A stretch of DNA of 64,000 nt from Coniferiporia sulphurascens (GCA_002794785.1 NBBA01000018.1:744001-808000); one strand, 5' to 3'; numbered from the stretch's first letter, positions 26,501 to 38,700 are shown. Notes: generated by a model from the sequence alone, not told the origin. Program-made: numbers and translations.

Positions 26501-28080
26501 ATTAAAGTACGCATACAGACATGTATCCCAAAAGAGATTTATCTTTTTGCCCAATTTGTACCCGGACCGATATGGTGAAGGCTTATCCGGACCGCAACGT
26601 ACGGCTGCGCCCCTCGCGGTACGCGTGCGGCACGGAAGACGGAAACCCGCGAAGGAAATACTTAATCACCGCGGAATTTGCCTTTCTGGGGCAGCACCCC
26701 GCTCCGGCGCGGCAAGACGCCGCCTTGCCAAGCTGCAACAGCACGTTGGAGGGCGTCCCGAGCAGACACCTCGTGTACACCGTACACCCGCTCTTCCAAT
26801 ACTAACTTTGTCACGATCTCCCCCGCACGAGCACGAGAAGTGACGCAAATCGGGAAATGAAATGAATTCGTTCGTGCATGTGCTCCCCTCGTGAGTCGGG
26901 GGCGAATCACAATGCATGCCAAAGGCCTGAGGTGACGACCTGAGTCTCGTACGCCGAGTGCGGAAATCGGCGGCAGTCGTAGTCGGCGCTTTGCAGCATT
27001 GTGATAGATGTTAACCTTTTTGCGTTTACCCTTCTATGAGCTGCCACGAGGAGTGGGGGTGCTGAGACCCAATGCGCCAATGCGCACGTTCAAAGGTCAA
27101 GCTCGAATTAGGAAGTGCGCCCGGACTGGCGTATTTGGAACCACTTGTCCCGTCTAGCTAATCACAGGACAATACGCCATTCGTCGGGCACACCCGCCTT
27201 GCGCTTGAACACGCTTCAACGTATCAAGACCGGGGGGTGAAGAGCGTCCCGAGTTACTACGAGGGTAAGGGATAAGACTATCCTAGATCTGGAAATCGAT
27301 ATGTAGTATCAGCACTTTTCTTGATTGTTGAGGACACTAAGTCGTCATCAGCCACGCTGAAAGTTACTCACCCGCTTGAAACTTGTCATCCGAGGGCACA
27401 GACATGATGATGCAGGTAAAGCACCGTGACGAAAGAGTAATATCAAACGAGTACATATCTGCAAAAGGGGGCCCTACTTATTACGCAATGAGACGTGATT
27501 CCGTGATCATCCCTGGCCGCAGCGTGGTGGGACAGCGGCCAGCGGGCCACAATCAAGGTCGATTACGATCATCATGTTCGCGTCCGAACCTTTCCTCCGG
27601 ACGCAATACCGCGGTCTTGAGCCTTACGTACGTCCGTCCGTCCGTGCAAACGGTGACATGGAGATATTTTTTCCCGAAGAGGCGAGACGATTCTTTTTCT
27701 GATTGAAAGGGGGAAAAAAAATCAATAGCGCGCAATCTCCACAGGCGAAATTGGGGGGGGAGGGGTAGGTAGTAGGGGAGGACGGGTAAACCACAACCCA
27801 GAGCGCTCAAGTTGAAGTACTAACTCATTTTTTTTCGAGGCCCCCAAGGGCCAAGGGCAGCGCAAATTCATGTCAACAAAATGCCCACATCCGGGGTGCT
27901 AATGTAAGTAACTACTGTATTAAATTGTATGTAATCTATCTAATATCATAGAGACCATGATAATGATACGAATCATGCGATGGGGGGATGGTGCTTAGCG
28001 CGCGAACCGAGATGCCGTGAACTGTTTGTGACTCGAGACCCCTCGTGGGTTATGCGGCGCGTTTGCCGTCGGCTAGATCA

Positions 28081-28091
28081 CCCCCCCCCCC
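28081..28091. repeat. Poly-C tract (11)
   Basis: A run of eleven C residues directly after GGCTAGATCA, in non-coding DNA. Confidence 0.9.
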
Positions 28092-28385
28092 AGGGCCCTC
28101 GTCCGGCTGAAAGCCTTGGCTCTCCACGTCGTAGGCTGGGCAGCTCAACGGCGCGCATCCCCTGCATCCATTGCAGTCTGCAGACGAATATGCTCGCGGA
28201 GACCGTTCCACCGGGACCCTGTCCTCGTACCCAGTATACAGGTAGGCAGCCGCACTGCCCCCCTTCCCCAAAATACAGTATACGGATCAAGGAGAGCCGC
28301 CTACTGTGAAGGATCAGGACGTTCGAGACGACGGTCACACTGGGGTCGAGACTGCAGCCCCACGAACAGTTTCAGATGCGCCGAA

Positions 28386-28409
28386 GAACGAACGAACGAA
28401 CGAACGAAC
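28386..28409. repeat. (GAAC)6 microsatellite
   Basis: Six perfect copies of GAAC, followed by a GAAT variant. Confidence 0.9.
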
Positions 28410-28737
28410 GAATGCGAATGAAATAAGCAAGGGAAACCAAGATCTGTGCTTGCGTACAATTACGCCCTCGGATCTTCCATGCCCGTCAAGCGTATGTTGA
28501 TTGCGGTTAAAGTGTAGCTAGCCACTGATACGATTACTGTATGTGCTACCCTCTTACCTGTATGGATGTGTTGGGGAGGGACCCCATCATCATCATCATA
28601 ACCACGCGCAAAGGGAAAAAATTGCAACAAGAACCAGGAAGCCGTGAATCAATCAGAAATTCGGATTGAATTTCAGGAAGAGACGCGTGTGGGGTGCCTT
28701 GGACCGTGTATACTGTACCGCAATCTGTGTCCCACGA

Positions 28738-28850
28738 TCGCCTGGGCGGCGCATGGGTATGAGGGAAGGGCTGCGTAGAGCTATGCCCGCAGCGCGCTCC
28801 GTCTACATACGCACGTAGACGGAGCGCGTACGCGGCGTGCGCCCAGGCTA
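28738..28850. repeat. Nested inverted repeat
   Basis: A perfect 14-bp inverted repeat (CGCGCTCCGTCTAC at 28793-28806 and its complement at 28815-28828, 8-nt loop) sits inside an outer pair of arms, GCCTGGGCG near 28741 and CGCCCAGGC near 28840. The whole can fold as a long interrupted stem. There is no open frame across it. Confidence 0.75.
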
Positions 28851-31004
28851 CTACGATGCGTTAGGTCGCGTTGCATAGCGGCGCCCACAAAGAAGGAAAG
28901 GGAAGAATGAAGCCTAGGGCAGAGGGGAGAAAGAGGAGGGGGATTTCCCTGATTAAGACGGTTACCACATGATTCGGGAAGTGAGGGGGAGAGTGCGTGA
29001 TTATGATGGGGTGATATTAGCCCTTGGTGAGCGTCGGGCGTCTCTTTGGGAAAATGTCAGATTAACATGAGACAGGGGAGCGGGCGTGTACCGTGTGGGC
29101 CACTTCTCACATTTGTCCGCGGAACCATATATACGTACTAATCTAGGACGAAAAAAAGTTTTTTTCTTTTTTTGTCTTTTCTCAATATCGGTACCGCAAC
29201 GCGGCGGCGGCGCCACTGCACCCGTCAGGTAGACTCGACCCCGGCCCAGAGGACTTTGGACACAGCCCTCGCTGCCGCCGGGGTGCTGGAAAATCGAAAG
29301 TTGAAACCAACAGTCCATCCATTCATGTGCTCCGGAGCCGCCGGGCATACGTTCCCGTTCCCGTGCCTTCGCCCAGGCGCGTCGACGGCCGGACAGGCGA
29401 AACAGGAGAAAAGGGGAAAACGCACTGGCGTCTTCAATGTGTAGGGGGTGCCTTTCGAGGCACCCTTCACTTCTTGCTCTTGCGCTTGCTCTCGGCCCCG
29501 AGGTGCGCGGAACGCAGAGCCACCACATCAACCTTTTTTTTCTGGCTCTCTTCGCCCTGCGGCGCGTCTTTTACCCCAGGCCGCGGATGGACCGGACCAC
29601 CCCTCTTGTCTGTTCGTGCTGCGGAATACGAACGAACTGAAGCGTTCAAGGGCGGTGTTAACTTGGCAACTCGGAGCCACTCCCCGATGCGGTGCGTATG
29701 GGGTTCGATTGCGGGGCCACTGGTAGGTGTTAGCACTAGTACTTCTGTCTTTAGCACAACGCACAACTATTAATAAGCAAAGTTCTAATGCTAATTAATG
29801 TTATTAAGTATGATGTCTTTTGCGGCCGCTCTCACTCCGACGTCGAGCACAGACGAGGGATTGTGGAGCGGAAGCGCACGCAGAGGGGGCCCGCCCAATG
29901 CGCCCCACAGATGTCGGGTCGGATGACGCACAGACAGCCCTCCAGATCCCGCCCTGGGTCGGACTCCGCTCGGCTCGGCCGTCGGTGTCGGGGTCCCGAC
30001 AGAAGTGGAGCATCGGGCTGTCGGCGTCGGTTCGGTCGTGCGTCGGTAGGTGATGGGCACCGAACTCTTCCGTGCGCACCATATGCATGCGCCAAGGTCG
30101 AGAACACTCGACTCGAACTCGGGCTCGGACGCCTTCGGATTTCCAGACGCCGCACACGGAGGGACGCGGCGATCCTTCGAGAACCTGGAAACGTTAACGC
30201 CGATCCCGCCTCGCTCTCAGGATCAAGTCGCGTTTACGCATGTGCCTGTTTCTCTAAACACCCGTGACTCCGTCCGCGTTTGCTTTTGTTACGTACACCG
30301 TGCGGACGTAAGCCGTCGAAATCATCATCATCACCCCCAAAACACGAAACTCAAATCAAGTTACACCATAATTCAAAATCACAATCACAATCAAATACAT
30401 TTTAGTCCCATATGTGCTGGGGCAGTGCGAGACACTACTCAAGGGAAGTTCGTAAATACGCAATATTGATCTTGGATTCTTGAGAGTCACTGTGGAGCGC
30501 GCAGGAGTCTCGGAGGAAACGTATTAAGTGTGCTTATTAATAGCCTTTTTATTATTTATTATTAATATAAACTGTAATGGTGTATGACGTCGCCGGCATC
30601 CGGCCCACGGAGCGTCCGGCACGCGGCAACCGACACGCCCGACACCGCGCTCCAACTTTAGCAGCTTCCAGCACGTACGAGGCGGTTTTTATTAATCGCG
30701 CTATTATTGCCAGTGACGGCCTGAGCTTAGCGTCGGAATCTGGCCTGGGAGTTGTGTCCTGATCATCAGCCGCACTAGCATTAGCACCAGGGTCGTAGCT
30801 GCCCTAGTAGATTCGGTTTTATGTTCTGAGACATACGGCACGTATCTAATTCGGAACAAATTTCGACATGGATTCGAAACACTAGTTCTGGGCAGTGTAG
30901 TGTGCACAGCGTAACTGCGCAGCCTGGGTATCCGTTCCGTCCTTTACCAATCTGCGTTATTGTGGATTCTTTCTTTGTAAAAGTAAGACGAGACGGGAGC
31001 TGTT

Positions 31005-31019
31005 CCGACTCGGAGTCGG
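31005..31019. repeat. Palindromic form of the GACTCGG motif
   Basis: CCGACTCGGAGTCGG is a perfect inverted repeat, CCGACTC and GAGTCGG around a single G. A partial version lies at 32204-32219 (TTCCGACTCGGAGTTC). Confidence 0.85.
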
Positions 31020-31812
31020 GGTTGGGGTACGTGCGGTTTGTTGATGTTGTTGACGTTTCGCTAGTTAGTAGTTGCTAACCGTTTTGTGCAACTTGAATAC
31101 GCGCATATACGCACGTACGTCTACGTCTACGTCTGTCAATTGACAATTATTCCGAGGACACTTATAATAGACCTGTCAATGCGGTCTCCCGAGGATACGT
31201 AAGCAAAAGAAACGGTGGACGGATCCTAGCTCGGGGATGGATCAGAACCGGAGGGCTAAGCAAGGGAGTAGGGAGCAGCACGCAGCACGCTGGCAGGTTG
31301 CATTATTACCATCATTACTACATGCATTACCATTCGTACTATTAGTAGCCGTGCATACTAGTGTCCTCCAGTAATTACATATCCATCCGCTCCTCCGGTC
31401 CGGGGGGGCTTCAGCCTGGGTTCCATGCCGGCCCTGCTCGGTGCGTTCTTGTTGCCTTGGCCCTGACCTCGTCCCGTCTCGCTTTGCATAACCATTTCAC
31501 CATTTCATTGTGCTGCATTACGTTAGATACGTCATCATGCCGTCCCAAGTCGTAAGTCGCCCGTCGCGTCGCTTCTGCATCGCCATCACCTCATGCACAA
31601 GCACAGGCGCGAGCATGAGCATGAGCACGAGTTACACGCACGCATGCCAGCGCGACGCCGCCAGTCGTGCGAATACTAATAGCAATGTTTGGCGTCGACC
31701 TCGGTGTTGGCATAAGCGCTGTGGCATTGTGGCGCCTCGAAACGCAACGTCGACGCCGACGCGCGTTAATCAGTACGAGTATCAGCATCTAATCATCTAA
31801 TGTTCCGCGTCC

Positions 31813-31824
31813 GGGGGGGGGGGG
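31813..31824. repeat. Poly-G tract (12)
   Basis: Twelve G residues in a row, the longest homopolymer of G or C I noticed in the window. Confidence 0.9.
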
Positions 31825-31960
31825 TCCAGCTGTACGCCGTACGCTGTGTGGCTCGGGTTTGGCTTGGCGTGACTGCGGTTGACTCGGCTTTGCGTGGGTG
31901 TATGTACTGGACTGGACTGTATGTATGCAGGCACGCGCGTACGGGAACACTCCGAGGTTG

Positions 31961-32006
31961 GCATCGGCATCGGCATCGGCATCGGAGCCGCGTCGGCGTC
32001 GGCGTC
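31961..32006. repeat. GCATCG / CGTCGG compound microsatellite
   Basis: About four copies of GCATCG followed by about 2.5 copies of CGTCGG. The two units differ by point changes, so one array probably grew from the other. Confidence 0.85.
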
Positions 32007-32715
32007 AGCACGGTCGTGCGTGTCGCGCATCTGCCCGTCAGTTCGATCCAAGTAGTCTTTGTATCAACATAAACATCGTATGTATTCGCATATTCGTATA
32101 TTTGTGTATTTGTGGCATCAGTATTACAGTAATATTCAGCTCGCCATTACAGTAATAATTCCATCATTTCGATATAAATATTTCGATAAATCTTTTCAGA
32201 CCGTTCCGACTCGGAGTTCTATGCAATTCATATTCATAGAATCAATCATTTCTTTTTTTCGCATCGTACGGTACGCCTGGCGTTGATCCGGGTCGGCGAA
32301 ACTTGAAGTACTTAGCGGTTCGTAGTTCGCATTTCGCAGTAGCACTGGTACGAATGACAGGCCCGGTTCGCCCTGCCCTGCCCGCGTCGGCGTCGGCATC
32401 ATCTTCGTCGTCGTCGTCGTGCGAAGGAGCGGCCGCGTAGTGCCGTAGTCCCTGATGCGCGAACGCGTAATGCGTAACTGCGTGATTGCGTGATGCAGTG
32501 ATGCGCGTTGCGCGTCGCCGACCGACTCACCCAACCGACTCACCACTGTCACTCAGGCTCGGAGTCACAGGGGGGGAAAGTCAAGTCACGAGTATACTGC
32601 GCGTAGCTGTGTTGTGGCTCATCCCAATTCCGATTCCGATATTCCGATTCCCAAGGCGGTGCGGTGCGGTGTCCAACCTGAAGCCGTATTTCCGGAAACG
32701 TTCCTAAAGAGGCAA

Positions 32716-32731
32716 GAAAGAAAGAAAGAAA
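32716..32731. repeat. (GAAA)4 microsatellite
   Basis: Four perfect GAAA units within a purine-rich stretch. Confidence 0.85.
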
Positions 32732-35045
32732 GAAGGTTGAAAAGAACGTTCGTTGGGGAGAGGGGACCCGCGACTGCGACTGCGCGCGGTGCAATTGGGC
32801 AATTGGGCAGCGCGCCCCCCCTGCGGCGCCGGCGCCGGCGCTAGCAAGGTAGCGAGGATGGCCCCGGGACCATATACTAATACTACTATAGTATACACTA
32901 TCTAACCGCTGCGTCCGCACGCGTCCGCTGTCCGCTGTCCTTTTTCCCCAGCCTGAATTATTTAGCGTAAAAAAAGTAGCGTGCCAGCGTGCCAGTGAGG
33001 TGCGGAGTGCGGGAAAGGTTATCCTGAGGCTGAGGCTGCGGCACGAGGCGAGTAGGAAAAGGCAAAAAAGGCCTTGAGCCACGAGAGTAGTAGCGGGGCA
33101 CTTAATCTTTAACTCTTAACTTGGACTCGGAGCTGGGGAAAAAGTAATGCGCGCGCGCGCCGTTTCCGCAGTTAACCTCCGTCCTGTGTGCTGTGTGCTG
33201 TTTTTTTTTTTTGTGTTTTCTTTTTCTCCTCCTTCTCCGAGTCTTTATTTGGGTTAGGGACTAGTTCTGGTGCTAGTATGTAGTAGCGCTTTGCGCGGTT
33301 CGCGGTCTGCGTCTGCGTCTGTGCTGTCGGAGCATACCTCGGGCTGTGTAGAAGAAGAAAGAAGAAGGGAGCAGTGCGAAAAAAGAATGGCCACACCTGC
33401 CGCCTGCAAATGAGGGGTTAAGGTGCGAGTGGCCGATTCGGAGTGGCTGAGAGCTGTGTAAGGAAGAAAGTGCGCGTTCGTTCCAAACGACCGACCGACC
33501 GCGTCAAGTCCGCGTCGGTATCATCCGAGTCTGAATCCCGAATCTCGAATCCGCAGTCACTAGTACTGGTGCAAAAGTCATAATCGGGTTAGAGTTCGGA
33601 GTTTGGTATGTGGTGTACCAGGCGCGCCGACTCGGACTCGGATGTTTATGATTCATTTTTCATTTTTGCTTTTGCTACCAGTGCTGTTCTTGCTTAACGT
33701 GCCTCATTCGACGCGATTCCTGTACTGTATGCGTCTTCATTCGCTTCGTTTCGTGCAGGGTGACTCGTTCTGAGTCGAGGTCGATAGACCACGGGAAGTA
33801 CCCGACATCACCGTATCGCCGTCACTCCCGTGGTACATCGTACCTTTAGCGGCCGTCGCAGGTGCACGTAGGACCTGTCAGTACTAAAACCTACAATCTC
33901 CCTTTTTCAATCGTCTCCCCTATTTGGGAGACGTACCTAGGTTCGGACATCCGGGCATTCGGGACTCGGGGGTCGCGGACGGAGGACTCAGTCGCGTCGC
34001 GCCGCGCGGGACGGGACGGGATGGGAAGAAACGGGAATTGCCTAATTGGGGGATTAACGTTCTCTCCCCCCCTCCCCCGCTCGCTACTTGCTTTATGTAA
34101 CAAGCGACAGGAGTGCATATATATCGAATTCTCTTAGATTTGGTGTTTTTTTTGCTTCCGCTCTGCACAGGTGGTAAGGTCGCAATTAAATGCGGTTCGG
34201 CGGGGAGGGCCCAGCAGCATTGCTACACGGATCGGGAAAGAATTAATGCGAGAAGGAAGTAGCTAGGGGCGATGGGCGAGGGGCGATGGGGCGGCACACA
34301 AAGGAAGGGCCTCAGCGTGGGGGCCGGACGGTGGCGTGAAAGGAAAGAGAGAGAGAGCCGTTTTTGCTTCCGTCGGGTCTTGGCTTCGACTATTCTATTT
34401 GATGAGAGTGCACGGGCCTCGTCTGTCTGGGAGGCACCGCAACTCATTCATTGTCGCCAGCTCACTCGGGCTCAGGCTCAGTTTTCGGGTTTCGGGTCTG
34501 AGAGTCTCAGCCTCAGACAGCAATTATTGTATGGGACTCGCGATTGTGATATGGGACGAAAGTGGTGTTTGGTTGCCTTTTTGGGTGTTTTGTTTGTGCT
34601 CCGCGGTGGCGCGGTGATTGCGCGCGCGGGCGAGTGTACAATCACGCATACACTCTGGAGCGCACCGACAGAGTAGTAAGCGGGAGGCTGTTGCTAAAGA
34701 AAGAGATAGGCCGAAACAAGATGGGGCAGATGGGGTGGCGTCGAACGGGGAGAGATTAGCGGAGGCCGAGGTCGGGAGACGAGGGATGGCTGGGATGCGG
34801 CGGCGCAGGGAGGGGTTCGCTGGATACGGAGCGCAGGTCAGCGTGGCGCTACTTCGCAGGTACGAAGGAAGGGTGTGTCAGCTGAATATTAGCTAAGCCC
34901 GAAAACAGGAGGCGGCACGTGGTGGAGGGAGATATTTTTCTGATGGGAGGAGGCTGTGTGCTGCAAGCCTCGTTGCGTTTCTGTGGGAGAACTGAGACCC
35001 TGAGACCCTGAGGGACCCTTGGGACCGCTTCGGGTTCAACTCGTC

Positions 35046-35351
35046 CTATATAGCGAGCCGCACCCTCTGCCCCCACACCATCACCAATTCACGTCCCCCG
35101 TTCCCCTCCTCATATACTCCCCTGTCCCGTCCCCCTCCTCTAACGTCCCCTCCCCCCCCGCCGACTACCCCCGTCCCCGACGCCGCGGTCGTCCTCCCCC
35201 CTCCACACTCGATGGCTTCCGTACACGGCCCCCACGTCCCCAGGAGCCATTCTCCCTTCCGCAGGGTACACCGCACTAATTATTCCCTCCAGCACAAGCC
35301 CACGGTGAGCCCACCCGACAAAAGCGAGCGTCTATCTTTTTTATTTACGAG
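35046..35351 (+). promoter_or_regulatory. Cyclin core promoter and pyrimidine-rich leader
   Basis: A TATA-like CTATATAG at 35046-35053 is followed by roughly 200 bp that is almost entirely C and T on the plus strand, with several runs of CCCC. Such CT-rich tracts commonly surround transcription start sites of highly expressed fungal genes. The start codon lies about 300 bp beyond the TATA-like box. A leader intron is possible, since there is an AG just before the ATG, but it cannot be proven. Confidence 0.55.
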
Positions 35352-36845
35352 ATGGCCTTTTTTCCACCTGAAAAGTCCTCCGCTTCTGCCGCAGCCGCCG
35401 CCAGCAGCAGTGCTGCTTCTCACTCGCACCACTCACCAGCCGACACTTTCTACGGCCACGAGGAGACCGCGAAGATCTGCTCGCGCTATGTTGCCCACAC
35501 CTTCAACTGTCCCGAGATTTTGCCACCGCCCCAGCCCCAGCCGGCTGTCGCGGCTTCGGGATCCGCGCCCGCACAACCGCAGGCCCCACCCCCGCCCCCT
35601 TCGAATGTGCCAGGCACCCTCGCCCACTTCGTCGCATACGCCCTCCACCGCACCCGCCTGCACGCCTCCGTCACTTTTACCGCCCTTGCCCTGCTCCACA
35701 GGCTCAAGACCCGCTTCCCCGCCGCGAGAGGCTCGTCCGGCCACCGCCTCTTCCTCTCCGCCTTCATGATCGCGAGCAAGGTCGTCTGCGATGACACCTA
35801 CTCGAACAAGTCCTGGGCCGTCGTCGGCCAGGGCATGTTTGCGCTTCGGGAGATCAACCAGATGGAGCGGGAGATGTGCGCTTACCTTGAATGGCAGCTG
35901 AACGTTCCGGGAGAGGATCTCCATTTGTTCGAAGCCGAGGTACGCAGGATATACAGTCGTCCGGGTCCCTACGTACACAGCGTGACCGTCAGTCTCGTCG
36001 CGGGTGTGGGCGGCGCGCAGGCGCCGAGCGCCAGCCAGAGTCTGTCGACTCTCCCGCCAATTTCGATTCCGGGATCCTCAGCAGCATCGTCAGATAAGCA
36101 GGTGTTGTCGCCTTCGCACATGCACCAGTTGCCCACTCCGACGGAGAATGGGCCTGTTTCAGCGCCTTTTGGCGCCGTTGCAGCTAAGCCCATTCTTCCA
36201 CCGATCACCACCGGGGCGGCCTCGAAAGCCGCATACCTCACGCCCCCGACATCGCCGCCTTCGCCGACGACCATCTCAGATTGCTCTGGCTCACCCGCCG
36301 ACACGCGGTGTGCTGCGGGTGCTGGGAGTCCGTCGACCGTCAGCAGTGTGGACAGCGACCTTCCGACGCCGCCCAACAGCGCCGGTGCCGCCCAGCCACA
36401 CTCGTATGCCTCGGGCGCAAAGATGCAGAAGAGCTTCTCTTTGCCCGGATACGCCGCTGGTTTCGGTGGTGCGCCGCACGTACCTGTGTCGATACAGGTT
36501 CATCGTGCGTCAGTGCCCCCGCCACCGAAGGAGGCTCTCGTTTCTTCCGTCTCGGCTAGTCATGCGGCTACCGAGTTCCGTGGCGTAGGGAGCTACGGAG
36601 CGGAGGACGATGGTGATGCCGTTATGGCTGCTGCACTCGACGACGAGAAGCGCCACGGGACGGCCTACTACGCCACTGTGCACCGCCCAGCGAGTCGCGA
36701 ATGGCGTGAAAAGGCCGCTGTACGTGAGCGTGAACGTAGCCGGGTAGAGGGCGTACGTGAACGGGAGAAAGAGCGGGATAGAAAGGAACGTGATGGGAAG
36801 GAACGCCGCGGTTTCCGCACATACACCGTACCGTGTTCGTGGTGA
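35352..36845 (+). CDS. PCL/PHO80-type cyclin (cyclin N-terminal domain), single exon, 497 aa
   Basis: One uninterrupted frame encodes a cyclin of the group that pairs with Pho85-type kinases, or a related G1 cyclin. After an Ala/Ser-rich start, an N-terminal helix reads AKICSRYVAHTF (40-51). A Pro/Gln/Ala insert (58-86) separates it from the cyclin box (about 88-187), which has LAHFVAYALHRTRLHASVTF, ALLHRLKTRFP, FMIASKVVCDD, NKSWAVVGQGMF and INQMEREMCAYLEWQLNV. These are the strongest cyclin landmarks, including the Lys/Glu pair expected to contact the kinase. Residues 210-440 are Ser/Pro/Thr-rich and carry several SP/TP sites, suiting phosphorylation control or turnover. The last 50 residues are an Arg/Glu-rich charged helix. 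It is one of the few intronless genes here, unlike its neighbours. Partner kinase and phase of action are not determinable. Confidence 0.9.
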   Translation: MAFFPPEKSSASAAAAASSSAASHSHHSPADTFYGHEETAKICSRYVAHTFNCPEILPPPQPQPAVAASGSAPAQPQAPPPPPSNVPGTLAHFVAYALHRTRLHASVTFTALALLHRLKTRFPAARGSSGHRLFLSAFMIASKVVCDDTYSNKSWAVVGQGMFALREINQMEREMCAYLEWQLNVPGEDLHLFEAEVRRIYSRPGPYVHSVTVSLVAGVGGAQAPSASQSLSTLPPISIPGSSAASSDKQVLSPSHMHQLPTPTENGPVSAPFGAVAAKPILPPITTGAASKAAYLTPPTSPPSPTTISDCSGSPADTRCAAGAGSPSTVSSVDSDLPTPPNSAGAAQPHSYASGAKMQKSFSLPGYAAGFGGAPHVPVSIQVHRASVPPPPKEALVSSVSASHAATEFRGVGSYGAEDDGDAVMAAALDDEKRHGTAYYATVHRPASREWREKAAVRERERSRVEGVREREKERDRKERDGKERRGFRTYTVPCSW

Positions 36846-38560
36846 AACGCTTGCGTGCTTGGCGAGCCCGAGGCAACACATCTAGAAACATTTATGACGC
36901 ATGGCATCCCCTCCTCACAAATTTTTATTATTGCCAATCTCATCCGATTTTTGTACGTCCATGCCCTTCTTTCCTCTTCGCTTCCCGGGTGCGCGAGCAC
37001 ACGGAAGGCGTCGAGTCCAAAATGCCTCTTCCTCTCCATTCAATCATCTAGCGATCTCCCCGGAGCATATCCAGCGACCACCGTTTCACCTTTCATCCTT
37101 CGATAGACGCACTGCACACACTTCAAACACGCCGCAATAGCACTCGAACACATTCTGTACGCATACAACGACCGCCGCGCGGGATGTACTACCACCCACA
37201 TTACGTTTTTATCGCCTCTGTTGTCGATCTTTCGGCTGGGGCTTCAATCTTCGTGTTTATGTGCATTGGGGTGTGTCAGGAGTTTGGGTTTGGTCTTAGG
37301 CCTTTGCAATCTGGCGTTTTACGTCCATACACGCGTACGCGGTGCGATTGCAAAGGGCACGCCAGGCTAGGTGGTGTGGGGGTGTTTTTTGGTGATTAGG
37401 TGGAGTGGAAGGAAGACGAAATCGGAACGGCGCAATCAAGCTGCAAGTATCGGTTGTTCTGTTCCCTGGTCTAAGGTATAACGGCACTACTTCGCTTCCG
37501 TCATCGCCCTCGATCGCTCCCCTTTGGTCACGTCGTGTTGGTCGCTCTCAATGCGGTCTGGTTTTGGTCCTTTGCTACCTTAATGTGGTTCTGGTCTCTC
37601 GGTTTCGGTCTCCGGTCTCGGTTCATCGCTCTCCAACAAGTTGTTGTTACGGACACTTAAGACATCCATCTACCCGACTTACCCATTTTCAGTAAATTCG
37701 ATCTCACCCCTCGTAATCGCTTTCCGGTTATCTCGCTTTCCGCCGCGATCCGTTGTCAACTTCACGCTGTGACCGCGCTTCCACAGCGCCTCGCCTCACC
37801 TTTTGCCTCGCCTTGCTTCACAACGTCCCACATGTATATACAAGCGCGCTTATATTTGGTTCCGGCTATCTCGCGCACCCCTTCGGTCTCACTCGATGGC
37901 TCGTGCCTTATTTGCTTTCAACCTATTTACCAATCTTACTCTCTATCTCTCGTGTGCATCTGCCCTCTCTCCCTCTCCCTGCCTCTCTGTATTGTCGTAT
38001 GATACATAATATTCTGGATCTTCCCCGTATTTCGCATTCCCGGTTCATTTTTCTTTTGCTTTTCTTCCTTTTTTTTTGACAACCTCATCTGATTTTTGAC
38101 TTGTTTCTTTCCTTTCTTCGTAAGCATCTTCCTGCATTTATTGCTCGTACAATCCTCCTCCCTCCCTCACAACAATGGTTTCCCGCGAATAACTAGCATT
38201 ATACTTTTGTGTTTCCCCCTCACAACGCTCTCCCTCTCTTCTCCCTCTATATGCCCTACCAACCGTCGCCCGCTTCGCCTGCCCTTCCCAAATAAACAAA
38301 GACGAAAAGTGCGCACATCATCATCACGATTATGATTACCTGTTCGTATGCGACAGTCGGCGACGGACAATTGATGTTTGATCGAATGGACGTTTCCGGC
38401 CTCCCTTTTTTTTCTTTTCCTTCATTTTTTTCATTTTCATTTTTTTTCAGTATTACTCCTTTTTACTTAGTTTATCCTGCTTTGCGATTGCGATCCTCTT
38501 TTTTCTTTTCTTTCCTTTTCTTATTTACTTAAAACGAAACGCCTGCGATGACTTTCAAAC
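36846..38560. other. Region downstream of the cyclin, increasingly T/C-rich
   Basis: No gene is supported. Between about 37.8 and 38.6 kb the plus strand is dominated by T and C, with runs of eight or more T near 38070 and 38407-38450. It may include the cyclin 3' UTR and terminator. The open frames here are artefacts of the skewed composition. Confidence 0.55.
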
Positions 38561-38700
38561 AAAGACAGTAAATGAAAAGAAAAACGAACGAGCGAGCGAG
38601 CGAACAGGGGAGCTATAGCAGTGAAGTTAGAACCTACTGGCACCTTAGTTCACGTTTATAATGACTGTATAGTCGGCTTTTGCTACTCGTAGATGGTCAT

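Larger units (their letters stand above)
19130..27000. other. Gene-poor region upstream of the AAA+ ATPase gene
   Basis: The first few hundred bases should contain the ATPase promoter. I find no supportable gene in the rest. The longest open frame, 20185-19763 on the minus strand (about 140 codons), overlaps an equally open plus-strand frame and has no known motif. The region contains an 11-C run (23509-23519), a 10-C run (26385-26394), a 9-G run (26432-26440) and an 8-bp-arm palindrome at 22615-22637. Confidence 0.5.
27001..35045. other. Gene desert, left flank of the cyclin gene
   Basis: No gene is supported. The sequence is rich in simple repeats, homopolymers, small inverted repeats and copies of GACTCGG/CCGAGTC (at least nine between 31.0 and 34.0 kb). 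Large open frames such as 29531-29001 and 33082-32549 on the minus strand translate to low-complexity Arg/Ser/Pro-rich peptides and run antiparallel to other open frames, as expected for GC-rich repeats. Confidence 0.6.

Noticed and set aside
29001..29531. 176-codon open frame on the minus strand
   Set aside because: It is Arg/Ser/Pro-rich without a motif, overlaps equally long frames on the other strand, and lies in GC-rich repeat DNA.
32549..33082. 177-codon open frame on the minus strand
   Set aside because: It spans the (GAAA)n array and GACTCGG copies; its composition reflects repeats and no family motif is seen.
35433..35978. Minus-strand 181-codon frame inside the cyclin
   Set aside because: It is an antisense shadow caused by the high GC content of the cyclin coding sequence.
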